From NCBI GenBank assembly GCA_003024985.2, contig PXIH01S0000176.1: 64,000 nt of DNA. One strand, given 5' to 3'. The first letter of the stretch is position 1. The number at the start of each line of letters is the position of its first letter. Position numbers and translations under genes: made by a program. The notes beneath the pieces are model-generated. The model saw only the letters and a program-made list of their open reading frames with translations, searched no databases and was not told the origin of the DNA. The stretch comes from Euperipatoides rowelli. Its lineage: Eukaryota > Onychophora > Udeonychophora > Euonychophora > Peripatopsidae. Shown here in pieces: positions 56,608 through 64,000 of this stretch.

Positions 56608-58218
56608 TTACTCCTTTAGCTCTTCTGCCCCAAAAATATCTTTTAAGATATTGATCTTATTATCAAGTTCATCATCAACAAGTTTCTCAAAACACTTTTC
56701 AATAATAACGCAAATTCTTGGATGTTGCATATTAAAATCCCTTATTATATCCATTTTATAGGCCTGAAATTCATTAAACTCAAACTCATTAAAAATCTTA
56801 TAATATAAATTATTTTTATCTATCTTAATTTCACCCGCATACATTAAAGTTTGCAAATATTTACCTATAAAGTAAATGAAAGTCTCTTTTATTAAAGAAT
56901 CATTATCCACAAATATCAAATCTACATCATCCGGTTCATTACTATTACAAACAGTCTTAGAAGAAAGACTAGGATCAGTGCTTTCAACAACCTTCGACTT
57001 AAAATCAAGATCCTCTTCTAAATCATCATTGTTACTTAAATTCCCTGTGTCTAAGTCAATATCTTGCATAAATGTATCTTCTAGTTTTTCAAGTTGTTTA
57101 ATAAGCACATGTGTTGGTATATAGTCCTTAAGCCTTATGATCCTTATAAACACTAATTCCAATTCAAACCTTGCATTTACTGTAAATTGCAAATTTCTGT
57201 AAGTTTCTAGTAGAACACTTAAAATTCTCTCAATATAATTTACTTCAAGTTTTACACACTCTTCTTTTAATACATCAGCCTTAAACCCAACAAAATTTTC
57301 ATTCCTAATGCCTAGTCTAAAAAAAAGAATTTCTCTAAAAAACTCAATTGAATCAGTTAAAAATTGCTCAGCAGAAATTCCTGTTAAAAATACAGCAGCT
57401 AAGATTTCTATTAAATCATTAGTATTTGAATTGATTATGCTAAAAATAAGCTTTTCTAAAAATTCATCACTGGTTAGTCCCATATTTAACTTTATTTGTT
57501 CCAAATTAATGTTTTTACTACTAAATGCAACTATTTGATCAAAAAGAGTATAAGAATCTCTCACACTCCCTTCACTCTTACAAGAAATCCACATTAAAGC
57601 AGCTTGTTCATATTTTATATTTTCTTCAATACAAATTTTTTCTAACATATCATAAATCTTTTTAATAGGCAACAATTTAAAATTAAACTGTTGACATCTG
57701 CTTTTTATTGTTTCAGGAACTTTATGAATTTCCGTAGTGGCAAATATGAAAATAATATAATTTGGAGGTTCTTCAACAATCTTCAATAAAGCATTAAAAG
57801 CTGAGTTGGAAAGCATATGGACTTCATCTATTATATATATGCGATACCTAGAAACAGCAGGGGGAAACATTAACTCTTCTTTAATAAGTCTTACATCTTG
57901 AACTGAAGTATTTGAAGCACCATCAATTTCAATGATGTCCAAATTACTACCACTATCAATAGAATTACAATTAACACATAGCCCACATGGACTAGTAGTT
58001 GGACCTTGCTTACAAATTAAACACCTAGAAAAAGCCCTTGCAGAAGACGTTTTGCCAACACCTCTTGGTCCAGAAAAAATATAAGCATTCGCAATCATAT
58101 TGTTTTCTATAGAATTTTTCAAAGTTTGGACTATAAAATGCTGACCCTCAAGCGTATTGAAATCTTTTGGTCTTCTTTTTATTGCAGTTCCTCTTTGTGA
58201 TATCATATCTGTTAACAA
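56608..58218 (-). CDS. dnaX: DNA polymerase III tau/gamma subunit
   Basis: 536 residues. Walker A is SGPRGVGKTSSARAFSR, zinc ligands follow in CLICKQGPTTSPCGLCVNC, Walker B is IIDEVHMLSN, and SRC is TIKSRCQQF. The C-terminal half carries the tau-like region (about 360-536), acidic in the middle. The upstream gap 58219-58475 (257 bp) holds the SRP RNA end and no other gene. Confidence 0.95.
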   Translation of the reverse strand: MLTDMISQRGTAIKRRPKDFNTLEGQHFIVQTLKNSIENNMIANAYIFSGPRGVGKTSSARAFSRCLICKQGPTTSPCGLCVNCNSIDSGSNLDIIEIDGASNTSVQDVRLIKEELMFPPAVSRYRIYIIDEVHMLSNSAFNALLKIVEEPPNYIIFIFATTEIHKVPETIKSRCQQFNFKLLPIKKIYDMLEKICIEENIKYEQAALMWISCKSEGSVRDSYTLFDQIVAFSSKNINLEQIKLNMGLTSDEFLEKLIFSIINSNTNDLIEILAAVFLTGISAEQFLTDSIEFFREILFFRLGIRNENFVGFKADVLKEECVKLEVNYIERILSVLLETYRNLQFTVNARFELELVFIRIIRLKDYIPTHVLIKQLEKLEDTFMQDIDLDTGNLSNNDDLEEDLDFKSKVVESTDPSLSSKTVCNSNEPDDVDLIFVDNDSLIKETFIYFIGKYLQTLMYAGEIKIDKNNLYYKIFNEFEFNEFQAYKMDIIRDFNMQHPRICVIIEKCFEKLVDDELDNKINILKDIFGAEELKE

Positions 58219-58475
58219 TTAACCTGAAATAACTTACCTAGACTTTCTAGACTTATCAAATATTTACGCTTTAAATCCAATATTATTTTGTCAAAAGATT
58301 CGAAAATAGTAGAACCTACAAACAAAAAAAATCTAAAATATTTATCAAAAATGAACAACATAATAAGTTACTTTATTTCCTTTCACACTCTCTTATATTG
58401 TAAAAAAGAACCATTACTACACTAATCTTTCAAACTCACTTACTTGGTATCTTAATAATTCCTTTTAATAAAAAT

Positions 58476-58568
58476 CCTAAGATTACCGTACTCATTAAAT
58501 AACTACTTACCGCTGCTACCTTCCAGTCCTGACGGGGTTAGGTAGAATTTAATAGCACGGATCCCAGG
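58476..58568 (-). ncRNA. ffs: Signal recognition particle RNA (4.5S-like)
   Basis: On the minus strand, the conserved SRP core (GTCAGGACTGGAAGGTAGCAGC, about 58510-58533) lies in a long hairpin. The 5' arm (CCTGGGATCCGTGCTATTAAAT) pairs with the 3' arm near 58476-58500 with a few mismatches, closing a stem of about 20 bp. The gene starts three bases past the end of tRNA-Ser(GGA), so both come from one transcript. The ends are estimated from the stem. Confidence 0.85.
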
Positions 58569-58571
58569 AAT

Positions 58572-58659
58572 CGGAAAGAGTGGGATTTGAACCCACGATA
58601 CACTTTAGATGTATACACGCTCTCCAAGCGGGCGCCTTAAACCACTCGGCCATCTCTCC
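58572..58659 (-). tRNA. tRNA-Ser(GGA)
   Basis: The acceptor arms (GGAGAGA / TCTTTCC), D arm, a T arm of GTGGG and CCCAC with TTCAAAT loop and a long variable arm (TATAC...GTATA) fold correctly. The anticodon loop TTGGAGA gives GGA. The anticodon stem has one C.U mismatch (positions 28-42). The 3' CCA is not encoded. It lies 14 bases downstream of tRNA-Arg. Confidence 0.9.
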
Positions 58660-58673
58660 CTTAATTTCAATTT

Positions 58674-58747
58674 CGTGCCTAAGAGGATTTGAACCTCTCA
58701 CCTTTAGATCCGCAATCTAATGCTCTATCCAAATGAGCTATAGGCAC
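58674..58747 (-). tRNA. tRNA-Arg(GCG)
   Basis: All four arms fold: acceptor GTGCCTA / TAGGCAC, D arm GCTC/GAGC, anticodon stem TTAGA / TCTAA with loop TTGCGGA, T arm AGAGG / CCTCT. The anticodon is GCG rather than the ACG that most bacteria use for CGN. No CCA is encoded. It starts the tRNA-Arg / tRNA-Ser / SRP RNA transcript. Confidence 0.9.
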
Positions 58748-58836
58748 AGTTGATAATTAAGTACCCTCAGATTATAACAAATAACCGAAATTAGTGCAAT
58801 TTTCACAATAATTTTATTTATAAATAAATTAGGCAA

Positions 58837-60280
58837 CTATATATAAAGCTCACCTTTAATTGATTCCTTTATGATTTGATCAATCTGATCTCTTAATTTT
58901 TGAATTTGATTATTAATTTTATCCTGCTCATCTAATTTTTTCTTGACTTCATTAACAATTCTTTCTTGATTTTCTAGATTTATTTTAGGGATTTTAAAGT
59001 TTACTATTTCATTTGCATAAAGTTCTATTTGATTTGNTAAACCCGTAAAATCTCTTTCTATTTGAAAATATCCTAAAATACTTCTGAAAAAATAAACAAA
59101 AAAAAGTGGTTTGTATTTTCTAAGATCAATTCTAATAATTGATAAATGACCGTCAGGAAATACCTCACAATCCTCTTCTAAAATGTCAATTTTCCCAAGA
59201 GAGATTTTACCAGTAGAGGCAATTAGAATGTCTCCTTTTTGAATATGAAGTCTTGTTGACTCAAGATAAAAACTTCTCTCTACAAATTCTTGTTGAGAAA
59301 CTTCAATATAACCATTTTTCAACGATCTAGTTTTAACAACAGGGATGTCTCCATTTTTACTATATCTGGGACTTGATCCACGATGAATTGGTTGAAGTAA
59401 AATATCTTTTACTTTTAATGATCCTATGTTATCTATCAAATTTATTAGTTTTTTACATAAAAACTGTGAAATCTTGTTGAAAATCTTACTATTTTACTTC
59501 TTGATAAATCTTCAAAATTACTTTGAAATACCCTTAATGACCTATTTCTTCCTATTTGACTTCCTGCTGTCATCCCTTTACCAAATTCATTAAACAAGTC
59601 TACATTAAATCCAAATTCTCTTGAAAAAACTTCATTTACAACTAGTTTTTGGTCAATTGTTTTATTCTTGAGTTCTTTTATTTCCTGTTCAAGGGGTTCT
59701 ATTTGAAAAACAATTTTATCTTGAGTAATTTTTGGAATAAAAGGAATTTTTATATTTTGTAACTCATAGATTTGTAAGCTAGGTTGTAATTTTTTGGCTA
59801 CTAAACCCCAAATATAATTCTGCATTAAACTTGTTTGAAAGAACTTCTCATAGAAAATGGGGTTATGTAATAATCTATTTTTAAAACGTAAAACGACCGT
59901 ATTATTTGAAAAAGTTGCTCCTTTAAAATTTCTTACTAAATTAATTTTTCCTATACTACCTATAGTAGCTAAAACTAAATCTGTTTCTTTTAAAATCTTA
60001 TCAGATTTTATTTGAATTGATTCATCAAGATATATCAAATTTTTATCATCAATTTCAAATCTACGTGTAAGATCCCCGATCTTATATAAGGAATACTTGT
60101 TTTTTCTTCACTATAGTATTCTGTGCATGAAATTCCATTAATTAGTTCAAAAACATCCTTTAAAAGAGAATAATCACTGAATTTGTAATTTTTCATTGCA
60201 ATCCAATATTTAGGATCAAATCTCAAATATTGATGATTTCTATAACAATCAAAATCAACTGTAAAAGTCTTTAATCCCAT
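58837..60280 (-). pseudogene. Type I-like specificity subunit (HsdS), two frameshifts
   Basis: About 480 residues with two target-recognition domains and coiled-coil spacers, as in HsdS. The first domain begins LRFDPKYWIAMKNYKFSDYS and breaks near 60074-60077 (four C on +), where the frame changes. The second frame reads IYLDESIQIKSDKIL and ends at a second frameshift in a T6 run (59449-59454). The last frame (59439-58837) holds the second recognition domain (GSSPRYSKNGDIPVVKTRSL) and a C-terminal coiled coil. An N at 59037 falls in this part without changing the frame. The start overlaps the methylase end (ATGGGATTAA), the usual coupling. Confidence 0.88.
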
Positions 60281-61209
60281 TGTACTTCTCTTAAGTAGTC
60301 TAAAGCCGTTTCTTTTATGCCATCATCAACCAAGACTATTTCTTTATTTTGATTATTCTTACGAGATCTATAGAGTTCATTGGGCATTGGCTTTTCTCCT
60401 CGTTTAGTCCTCTTATAACCAACATTTTCAACCTCTGCCATGAAGATTTTATAATTTAATTTTTTAGATACCTCTCCAAAAACCCACCTTGTATTTACAA
60501 AACCAAATACATCAGTTGTGTCCTTATCATGTTTGCAAAGATCCTTTAATTCATCTTGATATTTTTGAACTAAATCCTTACTAGAAAGTTGGACATCCTC
60601 TTCTTCTAGATAATTTTTGAGCATTATGGAGAGAACTTCTTTTTCCTGAATTTCCTCTAACCCTTATATAGAAGGGAAGCTCTTACGAATTTTTTCATTT
60701 AAATAGACTTGAACTAGATTTTCACATCTAGTTTTAAGAGTGCTCCATTACTTTGAATAGTGACTCCAAAGAGTGTTCCACTCTTCAATTTCTTCTTTTG
60801 TTTTCTTCTGATCAAAAAGAAGACTTGTTTTTGTACTAGTGTAAGGTTCAAAAGTTACTTGAGGAAGACTAACAACAGCTTTGACTTTGAAATACTTGTA
60901 AATAAAGAGTCTGATATACTTATTTTCAGTTGTATCAAATATATTTTCAGGAAGGACAACTCCCAATTTTCCATTGGGTTTAAGTAGTTGATAATACCTT
61001 TCTATAAACAGGTTTTCGGAATTCTTCTTATGAACAAAAAGAAATTCTTTCTTTACGTTCTTTTTAGTCTCATTATCCAAATCAACACTAAAAGGTGGGT
61101 TAGTTACGATAACATCAAACTGTCCTATTAATTTCCTTTCCTTGATAAGAGGGATCAATTTCATATTGTTTTAAGAAATTAGTACTCATCTCTGTGTTAT
61201 AAAAATGAA

Positions 61210-61223
61210 GGGGGGGGGGGGGG
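61210..61223. repeat. 14-base G/C homopolymer in the methylase gene
   Basis: Fourteen G on the + strand (C on the coding strand) encode a run of Pro in the methylase between the SAM-binding and NPPF parts (DGLLPPPPLHFY). At 14 the upstream frame continues correctly into LHFYNTEMSTNFL. Such a run in a genome of this base composition suggests slippage-based phase variation, or an error hot spot. Confidence 0.85.
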
Positions 61224-62367
61224 AGAAGCCCATCCTTAACAAAAATATTAGTTGATCCATCTCCATGAAGAATCATATTGACTTTAGTAGCTGTTCCTAG
61301 GTTAAAGTTAATTTCTATTCCATAAATGAAGTTAGAAGCCCATTTATTTTCTCTATGGTCAGGCATAAACCATTGATGGAGTTTATCCTCTACATCTCTA
61401 TTATCATGAAGTTTATCTTTAAATAGTCTTTTTATGTTCTCTGTAATAAACTTCATGTATTCAATAAGAAAGCTTCCACTACCTGCACTAGGATCGATAA
61501 TATAGGGAATTTCTAAATCTTGATTCACTCTTTCAATTGCTAGTTTATCAAGCTGTAAACCCCAAAAAAGAAAATTAACAATATTAATGTGGGTAAAAAA
61601 TTGTCCCTTTGTTTGTTTAAATCCTTCTAGGATGATACCTTCAAAAAAATCACCTAAAATATCCTTTCCACTAAAACTATTTTTGCCATCTACAAAACTA
61701 AATCTTTCCAGTTCTGCTACTGTATATTTTAGTTTAGAAAGTGAGAATTTATTCTCATCTATAACAAAAGATTTTTCCAATTTGGATTTTTCAGAAATAT
61801 TCAATCTCTGTCTTAAAGCCCTTCTATAGAGATCATTAATTCTACCGAAGAGTTTTTCATTGTTCTCAAAATTTTCTCCATCCTTAAAAGAAAAGATTTA
61901 AAAGCCGTATTTTTGACCCGTTGTTTTCTCAGATTCATCTTGAATTTTTGCTAAAATAATATTAACTAAGGAAGAAAAAACATCATTATCATCTGTTCCA
62001 CCACCTCCCAAAGAACATTGTGAAGATTTTTTCTCAGAGAATCTAATTATTCATGGGAAAATTGAGTATCTAGATCTTTTCTTTCACCCTTAATATAGGG
62101 TTCTATTTGAGCTTTTCCATATTTTTCAGGTAGATTATCTGAAAAGTCTCGTACCTCTTCCAAGAATCAAAAGAAGGGAATTTTTCGTAATCAATCAAGA
62201 TACATTTATCTTTTATTTCATTATTAATGATCTCAAAAGTATAGAGAACAAGATACTTAACTTCCTTTCCTTGTCCTTTTTCTTGATAAGCTAGGTTGAA
62301 TAGCTGTTTTTCAATTATTTCATCTTAGTAATCATTAGGACTTTTAAGTTCAATATAGAGAAAGGCA

Positions 62368-62384
62368 CCCCCCCTCTCCCCCCC
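62368..62384. repeat. Paired 7-base G/C runs in the nuclease domain
   Basis: Seven C, then TCT, then seven C on the + strand. On the coding strand they encode SGGERGGAF, between the catalytic Asp and the ExK motif, and are in frame as they stand. Like the 14-base run, these could act as slippage sites. Confidence 0.8.
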
Positions 62385-62842
62385 ACTTCTGACAATTATG
62401 TCAATTCTAGGTTTATTTACTTTGGGTCGTCCAATCTCATATTCTTTCTCAATTTCAATATTTTCGGGTTTATATCCCAGCTCTTTAACCAATTTGGTTA
62501 GTAGATAAGCTCTTACTAGTTCTTCATCTCCTGTGAGATATTGAATCTTTCTATGTTGTTGAATAGAGAAATATTCTATTTTTTTGTAGCTCTATCAAAA
62601 ACTTTAACAACTTTAGAATCTTTTAAGTATTCAGATATTAGATTAACCATTTATTTTCCTTGAATTTTTATAGATATTTATAAAGTAAAAAATCCATCCA
62701 ACATGAACAGATATTAATAGAATTTTATTTAAAAGAGAATTAGACTTACTTTTATTTACCTTCCTTATCTTTATCTGAAGGTTTTTTTTCTTCTTAGGAA
62801 CTATGTATTTTGTATCAGCTACCTTCCTTAGAGTAGTCTTGA

Positions 62843-63470
62843 TTAGTTTGACTTGTTATACTCACGAACCAACTCCTTATAACTCATTCTTTCCTCAATA
62901 TTATTTTGCAGTATGACAGTTGTATAATCTTCTTTGTTATTATATCTAAAAACAAACTCATGAATATAATGTGCATATATTTTCTTCTTATCCAGTCATA
63001 GATTCCAATATATCCTATCTTAAAGATATTCCAAAAATTCTTAACTCCATTAGTATGAACATTTCCTCTCACAAACTCTTTATTGGAATGGTTTATAGTA
63101 CTATGGACCTTATTATCAAGGAAATTTATAGTTCCTAAACTCATCCGATAGACATTTGAACATCCTCCCCTTCTCTTAATCTCTGTATCATAAACCAAGC
63201 TGTTTTCTGAGTCACTCCTAGCTGTTCTCCAATCTGAACAGAAGAAATCCCTTTCTTAGAGACAGAAATTAGGTACATACACATAAACCAAGTTTTCACA
63301 GGGATTTTAAACTCTTCAAAAATAGTCCCTACTTTGATGTTAAACTGCTTCTTACAAGAGGAACATTTATAAACTTTTCTAGGAGTAGACATTAGTATTA
63401 TTACAGTATATACAGTGCTTCCCATCTCTATGAAACGAATCTGTTTAAACTTTTCTAAACAAGCTTTAAA
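62843..63470 (-). pseudogene. IS1595/ISXO2-like transposase remnant
   Basis: Pieces of a transposase in several frames. The zinc-ribbon part (HCIYCNNTN in one frame, RKVYKCSSCKKQFNIKVGTIFEE in the next) is followed by the helical LISVSKKGISSVQIGEQLGV and TAWFMIQRLRE. The frame then jumps to the C-terminal part VHSTINHSNKEFVRGNVHTN and a further frame ends the gene at 62843. The roughly 130-residue core with the first catalytic residues is missing. It must be immobile. The start near 63470 is estimated; no clear terminal inverted repeats were found. Confidence 0.8.
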
Positions 63471-63848
63471 ATACCACGAGATGAAAGATCTTTTTCAGCA
63501 TCAAAAACTGTTGATGAAAATGCTTTGTTTCAAACAAAGCCAAGAAAAAGAAAATAGTTTTTAACTAACTCCTTTTTCTTATTTCTAAGTTTAAAAAAAT
63601 AAGAAATTTTTATCATTTAGGGATTAGGAGTTCTTAATTGTCTTCAGAAGTTTCTTCTCATTTATCTAGATGAGCTTTGTATATAGTTGCCACAAATTAT
63701 TACCTTAAGAAAATCCTAATAAAGCTTTGATTTTTTTCTACTATCTTACAGTTTTTGAAACCAATTAAATAACCTATTTACAAGCCATGAATCCGACACT
63801 AGCTTTGAAAAAATAGTTCAAAGAATAGAAGTCATTGTAAAGTTTAAA
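63471..63848. other. Gene-free stretch before tRNA-Ser(UGA), with nested inverted repeats
   Basis: No credible gene. Two inverted repeats are nested: arms AACTCCT (63567-63573) and AGGAGTT (63626-63632) outside, TTTCTTATTT (63575-63584) and AAATAAGAAA (63597-63606) inside. A smaller near-palindrome, GCTTTGTTTCAAACAAAGC, lies near 63521-63539. They could be leftovers of a mobile element end or of a terminator. Confidence 0.5.
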
Positions 63849-63935
63849 CGGAGAAGGTGGGATTCGAACCCACGGTAGACTCACATCTACGACGGTTTTC
63901 AAGACCGGAGCATTAAACCACTCTGCCACCTCTCC
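63849..63935 (-). tRNA. tRNA-Ser(UGA)
   Basis: Acceptor arms GGAGAGG / CTTCTCC, D arm, anticodon loop CTTGAAA with anticodon TGA, long variable arm and T arm GTGGG-TTCGAAT-CCCAC all fold. No CCA is encoded. It forms the right border of the accessory island. Confidence 0.9.
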
Positions 63936-63974
63936 TAAAACACAAATAAATATTATTAAAAACCAAGTTTCTAT

Positions 63975-64000
63975 CGGAGAGAATGGGATTTGAACCCATG
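63975..64000 (-). tRNA. Partial tRNA, probably tRNA-Ser
   Basis: The window ends inside it: T arm ATGGG / CCCAT with loop TTCAAAT, then TCTCTCC and the discriminator G are visible. The acceptor is similar to the two other serine tRNAs here, so a third serine tRNA is likely, but the anticodon is outside the window. Confidence 0.7.

Larger units (their letters stand above)
60271..62650 (-). pseudogene. Fused PD-(D/E)XK nuclease / N6-adenine methylase, broken (type I/IIG-like)
   Basis: A single gene of about 790 codons. The N-terminal HsdR_N-like domain has the nuclease residues: Asp in PRIDIIVRSGG and ExK in YIELKSPND. The methylase domain carries GQFFTH, the SAM motif IDPSAGSGSFLIEYM and the catalytic NPPF (FDVIVTNPPFSV). 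The frame is interrupted at about 62579-62585 (A7 run), 62325 (TAA), about 62158, 62047 (TAA), about 62008, 61898 (TAA), about 61126, 60748 (TAA) and 60664 (TAA). The ribosome binding site AAGGA and ATG 62650 remain. Its length and its partner resemble BcgI-like R-M plus S pairs. Confidence 0.88.

Noticed and set aside
59037-59037. N in the specificity-subunit gene considered as another frameshift
   Set aside because: Counted as one base the frame stays open on both sides, so it is only an ambiguous residue.
58748-63848. Integrase-type genomic island with att sites at the tRNA genes
   Set aside because: The island lies between tRNA genes, but I found no integrase gene and no duplicated tRNA end at the other border.

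Overview
The window is a piece of a Borrelia-type (Borreliaceae) chromosome. Evidence: about 28-30 % G+C; a reversed copy of the gene order I know from the Borrelia burgdorferi chromosome around coaX, nadE, grpE-dnaK-dnaJ, pheS-pheT, the giant coiled-coil gene, der, rny, the alpha/spc/S10 ribosomal clusters, tuf, murA, lspA, lptB-lptA, ndk, recR, ebfC and dnaX; an archaeal-type PheRS; and spirochaete-only hypotheticals in the expected places. I cannot fix the species from sequence alone.

Layout. 1-5.5 kb: a partial hypothetical gene, a glucosaminidase, a TIGR02757 protein, convergent coaX, a membrane-anchored spirochaete protein and a small basic protein. 5.6-8.7 kb: a PP2C phosphatase with a degenerate receiver, translationally coupled to nadE. 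9.0-13.4 kb (+): grpE-dnaK-dnaJ-rlmB chaperone cluster. 13.4-28.7 kb (-): a DMT transporter, trxB, pheT-pheS, a 2249-residue coiled-coil protein, a HAD hydrolase, an NlpC/P60-like secreted protein and der. 28.75 kb: a GerMN protein on +. 29.5-46.9 kb (-): tlyA-ymdB-rny, then rplQ-rpoA-rpsK-rpsM-rpmJ-secY-rplO ... rpsJ-tuf, transcribed from tuf toward rplQ, with a good promoter in front of tuf. 47.1-58.2 kb (-): MATE transporter, murA, a degenerate YmdB paralogue, a small membrane protein, lspA, a Nif3-like protein, a YfiH-like protein, lptB-lptA-lptC, ndk, recR-ebfC-dnaX. 58.47-58.75 kb: SRP RNA, tRNA-Ser(GGA), tRNA-Arg(GCG). 58.8-63.5 kb: an accessory island. 63.85-64 kb: tRNA-Ser(UGA) and a partial tRNA.

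The accessory island is the unusual part. It lies between tRNA-Arg and tRNA-Ser and holds a fused PD-(D/E)XK nuclease / N6-adenine methylase gene, its overlapping specificity subunit, and an IS1595/ISXO2-like transposase remnant without its catalytic core. The restriction-modification genes carry at least eleven separate stops and frameshifts, while the other 58 kb of genes are intact. The methylase also holds a 14-base G/C homopolymer and the nuclease domain a pair of 7-base G/C runs, both very unlikely in this base composition. This looks like a decaying, once horizontally acquired and possibly phase-variable system.

Within the core there are signs of proteins that kept their fold but lost chemistry or parts: a YmdB paralogue without its metal ligands, a two-domain NAD synthetase whose glutaminase triad is missing, a receiver domain without its phosphorylatable Asp, a ribosomal protein S3 whose C-terminal tail is cut by two in-frame stops, and a DnaK with a 12-bp tandem repeat encoding an Asn/Ser linker.
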